DNA from: Novosphingobium sp. Chol11
GTDB lineage: Bacteria; Pseudomonadota; Alphaproteobacteria; Sphingomonadales; Sphingomonadaceae
Length of the DNA stretch: 64,000 nucleotides
Reading direction: 5' to 3'
NCBI RefSeq assembly: GCF_900218065.1
Contig: NZ_OBMU01000002.1
Location: forward strand, 407,670 to 471,669
The notes below the pieces were generated by a model. That model was not told the origin of the DNA and made no database searches. It saw nothing but the letters and a program-made list of their open reading frames with translations. Below, piece after piece: positions 1 to 10,465 of this stretch. Positions within the stretch are counted from its first letter, which is position 1, and every line of letters starts with the position of its first letter. A program made the translations under genes and the position numbers.

Positions 1-1164
<1,164 letters not shown>

Positions 1165-1166
1165 GC

Positions 1167-2051
1167 ATGCACTACAATACGATCCGCTACGAGGTCGAGG
1201 ATGATGGCGTCCTGCTGCTGACGCTGAACCGGCCGGACAAGCTCAACGCCTTCACCGTCGAGATGTGCGAGGAACTGATCGATGCCTATGGCCGGGCGAG
1301 CCAGGATGATGCCGTCCGGGTGATCGTGGTCACGGGCGAGGGCCGCGCCTTCTGCGCGGGGATGGACCTGTCGGTCGGCGGCAATGTCTTCGGCCTGGAC
1401 GAGAGCATGACGCCGACCATGGAGGATCTGCGCGAGCGTGGCGATGATCCGGCAATCCTGAAGGGCGTGCGGGATACCGGCGGGCGCGTGGCGATGGCCA
1501 TGTATGATTGCCTGAAGCCGATCGTCGGGGCGGTGAATGGCGCGGCGGTCGGCATCGGTTCGACCATGCTGTTGCCGATGGATTTCCGCTTTGCATCGGA
1601 AAAGGCGCGCTTCGGCTTTGTCTTTGGACGGCTAGGCATCACGATGGAGGCGTGCTCCTCCTTCTTCCTGCCGCGCATCGTCGGTTTGGAGCAGGCGCTG
1701 GAATGGGCTTACAAGGCCGATATCTTCGATGCCGCCGAAGCGCATGAGAAGGGACTGGTTCGCGCCGTGTTCCCGGCTGAGACGCTGGTCGAGGAGGCGA
1801 AGGCCTTTGCCCGTTCGCTGGTCAAGGACCGATCGCCCGTATCGATCGCGCTGATCCGCCAGATGCTGAACCGCAACAGCGCGCAGCCCGATCCGTGGCA
1901 GGCCCATCTGACGGAATCGTTGGCGGTATTCTACACCAGCCAGGCGGACGGCCGCGAAGGGGTTCGCGCCTTCAATGAAAAACGGCCAGCGGAGTTTACG
2001 GGGAAGGCGTCGCAAATGCCGTCCTTCTTCCCCTGGTATGGCGACAAGTAA
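1167..2051 (+). CDS. Enoyl-CoA hydratase/isomerase (crotonase) family protein
   Basis: 294 residues from the ATG at 1167, which has GGGGAGG 7 bases upstream; an ATG at 1161 overlaps the previous stop (ATGA) but leaves almost no spacing to that site. It is a crotonase fold, with the N-terminal LTLNRPDKLNAF segment, the first oxyanion-hole segment AFCAGMDL and the second at GAAVGIGSTM. The later stretch GITMEACSSFFLPR matches the isomerase-like branch with a single acidic catalytic residue. It probably hydrates or isomerises an unsaturated acyl-CoA. Tight packing with the flavoprotein upstream and the dehydrogenase downstream supports a beta-oxidation-like module. Confidence 0.93.
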   Translation: MHYNTIRYEVEDDGVLLLTLNRPDKLNAFTVEMCEELIDAYGRASQDDAVRVIVVTGEGRAFCAGMDLSVGGNVFGLDESMTPTMEDLRERGDDPAILKGVRDTGGRVAMAMYDCLKPIVGAVNGAAVGIGSTMLLPMDFRFASEKARFGFVFGRLGITMEACSSFFLPRIVGLEQALEWAYKADIFDAAEAHEKGLVRAVFPAETLVEEAKAFARSLVKDRSPVSIALIRQMLNRNSAQPDPWQAHLTESLAVFYTSQADGREGVRAFNEKRPAEFTGKASQMPSFFPWYGDK

Positions 2052-2072
2052 TTCGAACGGAAAGGATGCAAG

Positions 2073-2492
2073 ATGATCACATTGGAAGACAAGATCGCGA
2101 TTCAGGAACTGATCGCGCGCTTCACCCGCTGCTCCGACTATGGTGATTGGGAAGGCCTGGCCACCGTTTACACGCCTGATGTCGAGGTGGAGATGGAAGG
2201 CCTGGAGATCCGTTACACTGGTGTGGAGGCCCAGGTCGAACATGCCAAGGAGTCCGACCGGCAGGCCGAGGGCAAGAACCGCCACTTCAATTTCAACATG
2301 ATCGTGTCAGAGAAGGATGGCGCGGTATATGCGGAATATGCTTTCATGAACGTCAATGCGGGCAAAGCTCCCATGGACGCGAAGATCGTCGTCAGCGGCC
2401 GCCAGCGCGATACTGTCGTGAAGACGGGCGAAGGGTGGAAGATCGCCCACCGCTTCATCCAGTTCGACCAGTCGTTCAGCCTGGACTTCTAA
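2073..2492 (+). CDS. NTF2-like (SnoaL-type) small protein
   Basis: 139 residues, starting at ATG 2073 after a GGAAAGGA stretch. The opening (ITLEDKIAIQELIARFTRC, then DYGDWEGLATVYTPDVEVEM) is typical of the cone-shaped SnoaL / NTF2-like fold used by ketosteroid-isomerase-like enzymes and scytalone-dehydratase relatives. The C-terminal half has the usual VVKTGEGWKIAHR strand. The fold is recognisable but reaction cannot be assigned; some members are isomerases or hydratases, others bind ligands only. It sits 21 bases after the crotonase and 17 bases before the dehydrogenase, so it is part of the same operon. Confidence 0.82.
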   Translation: MITLEDKIAIQELIARFTRCSDYGDWEGLATVYTPDVEVEMEGLEIRYTGVEAQVEHAKESDRQAEGKNRHFNFNMIVSEKDGAVYAEYAFMNVNAGKAPMDAKIVVSGRQRDTVVKTGEGWKIAHRFIQFDQSFSLDF

Positions 2493-2509
2493 GCCACGGA
2501 GGAGCGGTC

Positions 2510-3271
2510 GTGAACATCAAGGATCTGTGCGTCGTCATCACCGGCGGCGCTTCGGGGCTTGGCAGCGCAACTGCCGAACGGCTGTCGGAACTTGGCGCGC
2601 GCGTCGCGATCTTCGACTTGAACGAGGAAGCTGGCGCGCGTCTTGCCGAGCGATTGGGCGGCAGCTTCCATCATGTGGACGTGACCAGCGCCGAGTCCGT
2701 GGACGCCGGGCTGGCAGCGGCAGAGGCGAAGCTGGGTACGCCGCGTGTGCTGGTGAACTGCGCTGGCATCGCGCCCGGCTTCCGTGTCGTGGGCAAGGAT
2801 GGTTCGCCCCATCCGCTGGACGCGTTCCGCAAGGCCGTTGAGATTAACCTGATCGGCAGCTTCAACGTCATTTCCCGCTTTGCCGCCAAGCTTGCCGCCG
2901 CGGGGTTGGACGGGGAGGAAGCGGGCGTGATCGTCAATACGGCGTCCGTCGCTGCCTTTGACGGGCAGATTGGTCAGGCTGCTTACGCTGCATCCAAGGG
3001 CGGTATCGTGGGCATGACGCTGCCGATCGCGCGTGATCTGGCACAGCATCGCATCCGCGTGATGACGATCGCACCGGGCATTTTCCTGACGCCGATGCTG
3101 CAAGGGCTTCCGCAGGCGACGCAGGATTCGCTGGGCAAGCAGGTGCCGCACCCCTCGCGGCTGGGCAAACCCGAAGAATTTGCGAAGCTGGTTCAGAATA
3201 TCATTGAAAATCCGATGCTGAACGGGGAAGTCATCCGTCTGGACGGCGCCATCCGCATGGGACCGCGCTGA
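2510..3271 (+). CDS. Short-chain dehydrogenase, 3-hydroxyacyl-CoA dehydrogenase type II (HSD10)-like
   Basis: 253 residues from a GTG start at 2510, placed behind ACGGAGGAGCGG; this start aligns the protein with the family at NIKDLCVVITGG. It is a classical SDR with TGGASGLG at 11-18, an acidic residue at the end of strand 2 (FDLNEE, D36), which favours NAD, NCAG at 83-86, and the catalytic Ser146, Tyr159 and Lys163 set. The long PSRLGKPEEFAKLVQNII and LDGAIRM ending are characteristic of HSD17B10-type enzymes that oxidise 3-hydroxyacyl-CoA and some hydroxysteroids. Next to a crotonase it most likely performs the dehydrogenase step of a side-chain or ring oxidation pathway. Confidence 0.93.
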   Translation: MNIKDLCVVITGGASGLGSATAERLSELGARVAIFDLNEEAGARLAERLGGSFHHVDVTSAESVDAGLAAAEAKLGTPRVLVNCAGIAPGFRVVGKDGSPHPLDAFRKAVEINLIGSFNVISRFAAKLAAAGLDGEEAGVIVNTASVAAFDGQIGQAAYAASKGGIVGMTLPIARDLAQHRIRVMTIAPGIFLTPMLQGLPQATQDSLGKQVPHPSRLGKPEEFAKLVQNIIENPMLNGEVIRLDGAIRMGPR

Positions 3272-3332
3272 CCATCCGTACTGAATGAGGAGGCGGATCG
3301 CCTTCTTGGAGAATGTGGGAAGGAAAGCTGCC

Positions 3333-4568
3333 GTGACCGAGATCAGCCGGGATGTGACCAATTTGCCGGAAACCGAGGCGAAGCTGCGCGACTTTGTCGA
3401 GCAGGGCGTCATATCGGGCGGCATCCTTGCCTGGGGAACGGCAAATGGTCCGGTCCGCTATCATGGCGAAGGCGTGCTGGGCTATGCGCGCAAGGATGTG
3501 GTGGACGAGCGGTCCATCTTCCGCGTCTATTCCCAATCGAAGCCGGTTACGGGCATCGGCGCGATGATGCTGATCGAAGATGGCGTCATCGGCCTGGACC
3601 AGCCGATCGGCGAGATACTGCCGGCCTTCGCAGAGATGCGCGTCATCGAAGGGGAAGACCCGGAAGTGACGCGGCCCGCGGCCCGCCCGATCACCATCCG
3701 CCATCTGCTGACCCATACGGCGGGCTTCGGCATGGACGGCATGACGCTTGGCGCCCTCTATGCCAAGCATGGCGTGACGCCTGGCACGCGGGAGTGGGTG
3801 CCGGGTCCGGGTGACCTCCCGGTTCCGGCGACCCTTGCCGAATTGGGTGAGCGCATCGCTGCGCTGCCCTTGGCGACCGACCCCGGCACACGTTTCGACT
3901 ACAGCGTTGCGCTCGACGTTCTGGGGCTGGTGATCGAAGTGGCATCGGGCATGCCCTTCGAGACATTCCTGAAGACCCGCTTGTTCGATCCGCTCGGCAT
4001 GGTGGACACGGGCTTTTCAATTACGGCGGATCAGGCCGCCCGCTTTGCCGACCTCCCACAGCAGGAGGAGGACGGGACATGGGCATTGGCCGATGATGCG
4101 GCAGACAGCCTCTACGCGCGGCCTTATTATCCCTCTGGCGGCGGTGGCCTGGTGTCGACGGCGCAAGATTATTCCCGCTTTGCCGCCATGCTGCTCAACG
4201 AGGGTGAGTTGGATGGCGCGCGCGTGCTGAAGCCGGAAACGGTGCGGCTCGCCCGGTCGAACCTGCTGCCCGAAGCAGTGACGCATGTCGACCTTCCGAT
4301 CGGCAACACGCTGTCGAATGTCGGCATGGGCGCGGGCATGTCCGTGTCCTTGCAGGCAAGCGAGCAGACCAACAGCTTCTTCGACTGGCCCGGCGCGGTG
4401 CCCGCCGGGGTGTTCGGCTGGCCGGGCGCGGCAGGGACGGCATGCTGGATGGACCCCGAACGCAAGTTCTTCCTGCTGTACCTGACGCAATATTGGCCGT
4501 CCTGGCTGAACGGCAGCATGCGGCCGGAGATCGTCGCGGCGGCCTACCGGGATTTGGAGAAACAATAA
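3333..4568 (+). CDS. Serine hydrolase of the beta-lactamase/EstB family
   Basis: 411 residues from GTG 3333, which follows GGGAAGGAAAG with good spacing; an ATG at 3285 would add 16 residues. The protein belongs to the class C beta-lactamase-like esterases. The nucleophile motif SQSK is at 67-70, followed by PVTGIGAMML. The second motif is Tyr190-Ser-Val rather than the beta-lactamase YxN, which fits the esterase subgroup. HLLTHTAGF is at about 124-132. No signal peptide is evident, so it is probably cytoplasmic. In this operon it may cleave an ester or lactone intermediate. A real beta-lactam role is unlikely because of the altered second motif and the context. Confidence 0.9.
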   Translation: MTEISRDVTNLPETEAKLRDFVEQGVISGGILAWGTANGPVRYHGEGVLGYARKDVVDERSIFRVYSQSKPVTGIGAMMLIEDGVIGLDQPIGEILPAFAEMRVIEGEDPEVTRPAARPITIRHLLTHTAGFGMDGMTLGALYAKHGVTPGTREWVPGPGDLPVPATLAELGERIAALPLATDPGTRFDYSVALDVLGLVIEVASGMPFETFLKTRLFDPLGMVDTGFSITADQAARFADLPQQEEDGTWALADDAADSLYARPYYPSGGGGLVSTAQDYSRFAAMLLNEGELDGARVLKPETVRLARSNLLPEAVTHVDLPIGNTLSNVGMGAGMSVSLQASEQTNSFFDWPGAVPAGVFGWPGAAGTACWMDPERKFFLLYLTQYWPSWLNGSMRPEIVAAAYRDLEKQ

Positions 4569-4586
4569 GAAATAGGAGTGGCTGCC

Positions 4587-5381
4587 ATGCCGGTACTGGA
4601 TAACGACGCCGATTTCACGCCAAGCCTGGGATCACCGGGCACCGGGGTTGTCATCACGGGTGGCGCGTCCGGTATCGGCCTGGCGGCGGCTCACGCCTTG
4701 GCTGCGGTGGGGCGGCCCGTGGCGCTGTGGGACATCAATGCAGAAGGCGCGGCCGGATCGGCGGGCATCATCGAGGGCCGCTACGGCGTCCGTGCGGCCG
4801 GGCTTAGCGTTGACCTGCGCAACCCGCAGGCCGTGACACCGGCGGCGATAGCGACCCGCGCGGCGATCGGCGCGATCGGTGGCATCGTCCATTGCGCGGG
4901 AACCGCCGAAGCGACGGGCATTGACGGGGTGACGCCGGAAAATTGGGACGCGGGGCTGGCGCTTCATGTCCGGTCGCTCGTGTTGATTACCCAGGCTTTC
5001 CGCGAAGATTTGCGGTCCTTGCCAGGGAGCGCGATCGTGGCGCTTTCGTCGATCAATGCGACGCTCGGCAATGGGATGATCCCGATCTACAGCGCGGCGA
5101 AGGGCGCTGTAATCTCGCTCGTCCATTCGATGGCCGATGAACTGGCAGCGGATAGTGTCCGGATCAATGCCGTGAGTCCGGGCATGATCGACACGCCGAT
5201 CATCGCGGAAACGAAGGCCCAATTGCCGGGCCATTTCGAGCGGCGGATCATGCTAGGCCGCTATGGTGCGCCCGAAGAATTGGGGCGCGTGATCCGGTTC
5301 CTGATGTCGGACGAGGCGAGCTATATGACTGGCGCGGAAATCGTCGTCGATGGCGGAAACATCAATTCGCAACGGCAATAG
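4587..5381 (+). CDS. Short-chain dehydrogenase/reductase
   Basis: 264 residues from ATG 4587, 8 bases after an AATAGGAG site; an in-frame GTG at 4578 lies within that site. Features: TGGASGIG at 24-31, an Asp at the end of strand 2 (LWDIN, about 49) favouring NAD, HCAG near 102, catalytic Ser154 or Ser155, Tyr168 and Lys172, then NAVSPGMIDTPI and the C-terminal YMTGAEIVVDGG. It is a classical SDR but not of the HSD10 type encoded just upstream, so the operon carries two distinct dehydrogenases. It is the last plus-strand gene of this operon; a convergent small gene begins 64 bases on. Confidence 0.92.
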   Translation: MPVLDNDADFTPSLGSPGTGVVITGGASGIGLAAAHALAAVGRPVALWDINAEGAAGSAGIIEGRYGVRAAGLSVDLRNPQAVTPAAIATRAAIGAIGGIVHCAGTAEATGIDGVTPENWDAGLALHVRSLVLITQAFREDLRSLPGSAIVALSSINATLGNGMIPIYSAAKGAVISLVHSMADELAADSVRINAVSPGMIDTPIIAETKAQLPGHFERRIMLGRYGAPEELGRVIRFLMSDEASYMTGAEIVVDGGNINSQRQ

Positions 5382-5445
5382 GAGGCGGCAGAACCGATCC
5401 TGGCAACGGGCGCCGCGTTCGAGACGCAGCGCCCTCTGGCAAGAT

Positions 5446-5727
5446 TTAGAGGCGGTTTACTTCCTTGGCCGTCAGGCTGGTGACCAGGCCCTTTTCCGCC
5501 GCGCTGAGCGTGGTGGCGGGGATGACGACGAAGCGGCCGCTGTAGATGATCTGGACGGCGGTCGGCACGCCAGCGCTGTCCTTCAGGATGCGGTCGATAT
5601 AACCGACCTTGCGGCCGTCAGCGGTCTTCACCAGCGCGTTCTGCTTGATGACAGGTGCGTCGGCAGCGATAGCGGCTGCGGAAACGGACAGCGACAGAGC
5701 CGCCGCGAAAGCAAAGGAAAACTTCAT
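5446..5727 (-). CDS. Small exported protein with PRC-barrel-like core
   Basis: 93 residues, ATG at 5727 after AAAAGGGG. A signal peptide is clear: Lys-containing n-region, hydrophobic stretch about 4-19, and an AIAAD cleavage site near 22. The mature part (NALVKTADGRKVGYIDRI, then VPTAVQIIYSGRFVVIPATTL) has the alternating strand pattern of PRC-barrel-like stress proteins found widely in sphingomonads. No catalytic residues are seen. It lies convergent to the SDR operon and divergent from the transporter at 5945, so it is probably an independent unit. Confidence 0.75.
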   Translation of the reverse strand: MKFSFAFAAALSLSVSAAAIAADAPVIKQNALVKTADGRKVGYIDRILKDSAGVPTAVQIIYSGRFVVIPATTLSAAEKGLVTSLTAKEVNRL

Positions 5728-5944
5728 GATGGAACCCCTTTTAAATGGACGGCCGGGCCGATAGCACGCGATAGAAGAAAAAATAAGACACCCCTTGTTG
5801 CAAAAAATGCAATTTGCGTTTCCGGTTCGGAAATTCGGCGGATTTCGGTGGTACAGGCGGTTGGGAAAGCTTCGATATGCACTGTGGAGAGGGTTCAGGC
5901 AGGATGATTGAAGGGCTTATACAGAGTCCCAAGGGGTATCGTGC

Positions 5945-7264
5945 ATGACCAGCCAGACGCGCGAGTCGGGGCCACGCCTCGCAGGATTTTCAGTTATCAG
6001 CATCGCGACAGGCGGGTTCAACATCCCGCTTCAAACCTATTTGCCTGCATTTTACGCGACTGTGATCGGCATGGACCTGGCGACCGTTGGCCTGGTCTTC
6101 ATGATCAGCCGGTTGTGGAGCGCGGCGGCCGACCCGATGATCGGGTGGGCATCGGATCATACCCGCACGCGGATCGGGCGGCGCAAGCCCTGGATCCTGG
6201 GCGGCGGCCTGCTGTTCCTGCTGTCGCTCCTGGCGGTCTTTTCACCACCTGCCGGAGCCACGCCGCTCTATCTAGGCGGATGGCTGTTGCTGCTGTGTCT
6301 GGGTTGGACCGCGACATCCACGCCGCTGTACGCCTGGGGTGGGGAGATGGCGTCGTCGCCAGTCGAGCGGGCGCGTATCCAGGCCTATATACAGACGGGT
6401 TCGTCCATCGGCATCTTCCTGGTATTGGTCTTGCCCGCAGTGCTGGACGCTCTGGGGCGCGGCAATCCGGAGGCGCGGGTAGGATCGATGGGAGCGCTGG
6501 TGGCGGTCGTCCTTGCCATTGGCATGCTGCTGATCGCTTTACTGTTCCGTGAGCCGCCGCTTGGTCCGCGCACATCGGTGGCAGCGAATTGGCGCGAGGG
6601 TATCAGGACCGTGCTGACCGACCATGCGCTCTGGCGGATCGTGGCGTCGGATTTCTTCGTTGCGCTCGGGCAGGGTTTCCGGACTGCCGTATTCCTCTTT
6701 TTCGTGACGCGCTACATGGGCATGGCATCGCCTGCCCTGCTGCTGATGCTGCAATATGCATTCGGCATGTTTGCGGCTCCGCTATGGGCGCGGATCAGCT
6801 ACAGGTTCGGGCGGCTAAGGACGCTGATCATGGCCGAGGGCGTTCAGGTCGTGATCAACCTGATGGTCCTGTTCCTGACGCCTGACCGCATGTGGCTGTT
6901 CATCCTGCTGATCATTGGACAGGGGCTGACGCAGGGATCGGGCAACCTGATGCTGCGATCGATGATCTATGACGTGGCGGACCGCCATCGCGAGGCGAGC
7001 GGCGTCGAACGGGCAGGGCTGTTTTCGTCCGTGTTCAACGTGACGACCAACGCGGCCTATGCGGTGGCGGTGGGAATAGCCCTGTCGGTCGTCGGGTTCC
7101 TGGGCTTCGACCCCCGGTCATCCGGCACAGAGGGGATCACGGGCATGCATATGTTCTTCGCCATCGGCCCTGCCGTGGGGCACCTGCTGTCCATTCTGGT
7201 CATCAGTTGGAAGCGGGGGAAGTCGGGCGGCTCACTGGTCGAAAGCCAACTGCCTTCTGCCTGA
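5945..7264 (+). CDS. Major facilitator transporter, GPH (MelB-like) cation symporter family
   Basis: 439 residues with about 12 hydrophobic segments. The loop after helix 2 (SRLWSAAADPMIGWASDHTR, then GRRKPWIL) is the diagnostic DPxxGxxSDxTxxxxGRRRP motif of glycoside-pentoside-hexuronide symporters. Members move sugars or other small organic molecules with a cation; sphingomonad paralogues are frequent in aromatic and steroid gene clusters. The gene starts about 220 bases after the divergent PRC-like gene and ends 28 bases before the convergent FAD oxidase. It is a plausible inner-membrane uptake route for the substrate of the flanking operons. Confidence 0.9.
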   Translation: MTSQTRESGPRLAGFSVISIATGGFNIPLQTYLPAFYATVIGMDLATVGLVFMISRLWSAAADPMIGWASDHTRTRIGRRKPWILGGGLLFLLSLLAVFSPPAGATPLYLGGWLLLLCLGWTATSTPLYAWGGEMASSPVERARIQAYIQTGSSIGIFLVLVLPAVLDALGRGNPEARVGSMGALVAVVLAIGMLLIALLFREPPLGPRTSVAANWREGIRTVLTDHALWRIVASDFFVALGQGFRTAVFLFFVTRYMGMASPALLLMLQYAFGMFAAPLWARISYRFGRLRTLIMAEGVQVVINLMVLFLTPDRMWLFILLIIGQGLTQGSGNLMLRSMIYDVADRHREASGVERAGLFSSVFNVTTNAAYAVAVGIALSVVGFLGFDPRSSGTEGITGMHMFFAIGPAVGHLLSILVISWKRGKSGGSLVESQLPSA

Positions 7265-7292
7265 AGAATGGGCTTGCGCGGCGTGAGCTGCG

Positions 7293-8678
7293 TCAGACGT
7301 CGATCACCTTCGCCGGATTCATGATCCCGGCCGGGTCAAGCGCCCGCTTGATCTGGCGCATCACCTCGACGGCGGGGCCATGTTCCGTGACGAGATGCGC
7401 CTTCTTGCCAATGCCGATGCCATGTTCGCCAGTGCAACTCCCCTCCATGGCGAGGGCGATTGCGACGATCTGTTCCGACAACGTCTTTGCCCTTTGCGTT
7501 TCGTCCGCCGAGTTCGGATCGAAGACGAGGACGACATGGAAGTTGCCGTCACCGACATGACCCACGATGGGCGCGGTCAGTCCGCTGTCGTCGATGGCGC
7601 GGCGTGTTTCCTCTATACAGTCGCACAAGCGTGAGATGGGGACGCAGACATCCGTGGCGATGGCCTTACAACCGGGCCGCAGAGCGAGGTTGGCATAGTG
7701 CACCTTATGCCGGGCGTCCCACAGGGCGGTACGATCCTCGGTATTCGTCGCCCAGTGGAAATTGCCGCCGCCATTCTCGGTGGCGACCTGGCCGAAGCTT
7801 TCAGCCTGTTCCGCAACGCCTGCGGGCGTGCCGTGGAATTCCAGGAACAAGGTGGGACATTCGCGGTGATTCATGCGGCTATAGGCGTTGATCGCGCGGA
7901 TCTGTAGCGGATCAAGCAGTTCTATCCGGGCGACGGGGAGGCCGATCTGGATCGTCTGGATGACGGCGTTCACCGCGCCCCGCAGAGTTTCAAATTCGCA
8001 GACGGCAGCGGAGATGGCTTCCGGCTGACCATATAGGCGCAGGGTGACTTCGGTGATGATGCCCAATGTGCCTTCAGACCCGACGAACAGCCCGGTAAGA
8101 TCGTAACCGGCAGCGGATTTCCTGGCCCGCCCGCCGGTGCGGATAACTTGCCCGTCCGCAAGGACGATGGTCAGTCCCAGCACGTTCTGGCGCATGGTGC
8201 CGTAGCGGACGGCGTTGGTGCCCGACGCCCGTGTCGAAGCCATGCCGCCAAGGGATGCGTCTGCGCCGGGATCGACGGGGAAGAACAGGCCGGTGTCCCG
8301 AAGCTCAGTGTTCAGCTGCTTTCGCGTGACGCCTGCCTGAACCGTGCAGTCGAGGTCGTCCGTACTGACGCGCAGCACCTGATCCATGCGGGAGAGGTCG
8401 ATGCAGAGACCGCCGCGCGCGGCAAGGAAATTGCCTTCAAGCGACGTGCCGGTGCCGTAAGGCGTGACGGCAATTCCCTGTTCGTTGCAGAAGCTGACGG
8501 CGGCGGCTACTTCCTCAGTGTTCAGGGGATAGACCACCGCGTCCGGCGGCATGGCAGGATAAAAGGTTTCTGCCCGGCCATGATGATCGCGTACGGCCGC
8601 GCTGTCGCTGAACCGGTCGCCGAAGATCGTGCGCAGCGCAGTCCAATCGGTCTGCTGGATCTTTGCCGCCGTCGCCAT
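7293..8678 (-). CDS. FAD-binding oxidase of the GlcD / D-lactate dehydrogenase type
   Basis: 461 residues from ATG 8678, preceded by GGGAGAGACGCAG; an upstream in-frame ATG would overrun toward the previous gene. N-terminal FAD-binding domain (about 35-215) with YPLNTEEVAAAVSFCNEQGI, PYGTGTSLEG, and PGADASLGGMASTRASGTNAVRYG. The C-terminal FAD-oxidase domain ends with CTGEHGIGIGKKAHL and MRQIKRALDPAGIMNPAKV, typical of glycolate oxidase GlcD and D-lactate dehydrogenases. It should oxidise a 2-hydroxy acid and pass electrons to quinone or a cytochrome. It is the last gene of the minus-strand operon starting at 12190. A D-hydroxy acid released by the upstream amidohydrolase would make a sensible substrate, but that is inference. 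Confidence 0.92.
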   Translation of the reverse strand: MATAAKIQQTDWTALRTIFGDRFSDSAAVRDHHGRAETFYPAMPPDAVVYPLNTEEVAAAVSFCNEQGIAVTPYGTGTSLEGNFLAARGGLCIDLSRMDQVLRVSTDDLDCTVQAGVTRKQLNTELRDTGLFFPVDPGADASLGGMASTRASGTNAVRYGTMRQNVLGLTIVLADGQVIRTGGRARKSAAGYDLTGLFVGSEGTLGIITEVTLRLYGQPEAISAAVCEFETLRGAVNAVIQTIQIGLPVARIELLDPLQIRAINAYSRMNHRECPTLFLEFHGTPAGVAEQAESFGQVATENGGGNFHWATNTEDRTALWDARHKVHYANLALRPGCKAIATDVCVPISRLCDCIEETRRAIDDSGLTAPIVGHVGDGNFHVVLVFDPNSADETQRAKTLSEQIVAIALAMEGSCTGEHGIGIGKKAHLVTEHGPAVEVMRQIKRALDPAGIMNPAKVIDV

Positions 8679-8740
8679 CTGCGTCTCTCCCGTGGTCGAT
8701 GAGATACGATACAGCGGTTCGGCATGTTGCTCCACCATCT

Positions 8741-10465
8741 TCAAGCTGGGGCAGTCTGAGCGCCTCTGACGAGCCTTCCCGGTCGTGCACCCGTCGCGCC
8801 GTCGCTGCGGCGAATGACGTCGCCTGACACGATGGTCGCGACGAAGCCGGTCGCTTTCTGGTCCAGCCGACGACCGCCTCCGGGCAGATCGTGTCGCACA
8901 TGCGGGGCATGGAGGTGCAGCGCTTCAAGATCGATGATGTTGATGTCCGCCTTGTAGCCAGGAGCAATCCTGCCCCGGTCGCGCAGGCCCATGGTCTCCG
9001 CCGGGCGGGAGGTGAGCGCGCGGACGGCCTGAGGGATGCTGAGCTTTTGCCCGGCTCGGTCACGGGTCCAGTAGGTCAGCAGGAAGGTGGGGTAGCTTGC
9101 GTCGCAGATCGCGGCATAATGAGCGCCGCCATCGCCAAGTCCCATGACGGTGTCAGGGTGGGTGATCAGGTCATGCACCGTGTCGAGGCGGCCATTATAG
9201 AAATTGCCGAGTGTGTTGTAGAGCATTCCCCGGCCATCGCCGCCGTTCATCATGAGATCGTAGGCGACTTCTTCCGGGGTGATGCCGAGGCGGCGGGCCT
9301 GCGCGCCGACGCTGCTTTCCGCCGGGGGTTCATAGTTGGGTGGGTCGGAGAGCGGGAATATCCAGTCCCAGTTGCGGGTCATCATCGCCAATGGATGGCC
9401 TTCATGCGGCTTCTCGGTGGTGAGCCTGGCGCGGAAATCGCCATCGCGCAGATGCGTGAGCTGCTGGTCGAGCGGCAGGGCGGCGATCGCTTCATAGCTT
9501 GGGCAGAGCGAGAAGGGGTGGCTGGATAGTTCAAAGCCGCAGATCATGCCGACGGGGCGTGGAAGTATTTGCGGGCTGATCTTCAGGCCCTGCGCATTGG
9601 CTTCCTCACAGATGCGCAGCGCCTCCTGCCAGACCGGCTCGCCCGTGTTCGACGTGCCCAGGGTGAAGGTCGCGGGCCGGTTCGCTGCCTTTGCGACCGT
9701 GAGAAGGTGGGCAAGTTCGTCGGGCCAGCTGGAGAAGGGGGCGTCCAGCACCATCTGCAAGACGCCGGTGTCGGCGTCGCGCATGGCGCCCGCTATGGCC
9801 TTCAGTTCCTCCACATCGGCCTGATAGCTTGGGATATTCTCTCCCGCCTTGGTGCGGTGGATGAGCAGGCGCGAGGTCGCAAAGCCAATCGCGCCCGCAT
9901 CCAGCGCCTCGCGGGTGAGGGCCTGCATCTTTTCGAGGTCGGCAGGCGTCGCGAGTTCGCGCTGCGCGCCGCGTTCGCCCATCACGAACACGCGCAAGGG
10001 GCTATGGGGCAGAAGGGCAGCGACGTCGATGTCGCGGGGGCGAGCTTCAAGTGCGTTCAGATAGTCGGGGAAGCTTTCCCAATCCCAGCTGAGCCCTTCT
10101 GCCATGACGACGCCGGGAATGTCCTCCACACCCTCCATCAGGCGGATCAAACGGTCGTGATCGGCAGGGCGGCATGGCGCGAAGCCGACGCCGCAATTGC
10201 CGATCACGACCGTGGTCACGCCATGGGAGGAGGAGGGGGAGAGTTCCTCCGACCAGATGGCCTGACCATCATAATGGGTGTGGATATCGACGAAGCCGGG
10301 AGTGACGGTGAGGGCCGCCGCATCGATCACTTCGCGGGCATCGCCGGTAAAGGTGCCGACGCTGACGATCCGCCCGTCTGCGATCGCGACGTCGCCGACG
10401 AACGGCTCACCGCCGCTGCCGTCGACGATCGTTCCGCCCCGGATCAGCAGGTCGCATGCGCTCAT
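8741..10465 (-). CDS. N-acyl-D-amino-acid deacylase-like amidohydrolase (copy A)
   Basis: 574 residues. The ATG at 10465 overlaps the stop of the Coq4-like gene by ATGA, so the two are translationally coupled. It is a metal-dependent amidohydrolase (urease/dihydroorotase superfamily) with the RGGTIVDGSG opening, the metal-binding VDIHTHYDGQ segment at about 58-67, and VIGNCGVGFAP. The C-terminus contains GLGDGGAHYAAICDAS and the usual small-barrel end ADINIIDLEAL. The family includes D-aminoacylases, but sphingomonads carry many paralogues of unknown substrate. A similar protein lies at 21424-23172, also beside a Coq4-like gene. Cytoplasmic; no signal peptide. Confidence 0.9.
   Translation of the reverse strand: MSACDLLIRGGTIVDGSGGEPFVGDVAIADGRIVSVGTFTGDAREVIDAAALTVTPGFVDIHTHYDGQAIWSEELSPSSSHGVTTVVIGNCGVGFAPCRPADHDRLIRLMEGVEDIPGVVMAEGLSWDWESFPDYLNALEARPRDIDVAALLPHSPLRVFVMGERGAQRELATPADLEKMQALTREALDAGAIGFATSRLLIHRTKAGENIPSYQADVEELKAIAGAMRDADTGVLQMVLDAPFSSWPDELAHLLTVAKAANRPATFTLGTSNTGEPVWQEALRICEEANAQGLKISPQILPRPVGMICGFELSSHPFSLCPSYEAIAALPLDQQLTHLRDGDFRARLTTEKPHEGHPLAMMTRNWDWIFPLSDPPNYEPPAESSVGAQARRLGITPEEVAYDLMMNGGDGRGMLYNTLGNFYNGRLDTVHDLITHPDTVMGLGDGGAHYAAICDASYPTFLLTYWTRDRAGQKLSIPQAVRALTSRPAETMGLRDRGRIAPGYKADINIIDLEALHLHAPHVRHDLPGGGRRLDQKATGFVATIVSGDVIRRSDGATGARPGRLVRGAQTAPA

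Noticed and set aside
3333..4568. Beta-lactamase call for the serine hydrolase
   Set aside because: The second motif is Tyr-Ser-Val rather than YxN, there is no signal peptide, and it sits within a catabolic operon, so an esterase of the EstB type fits better.
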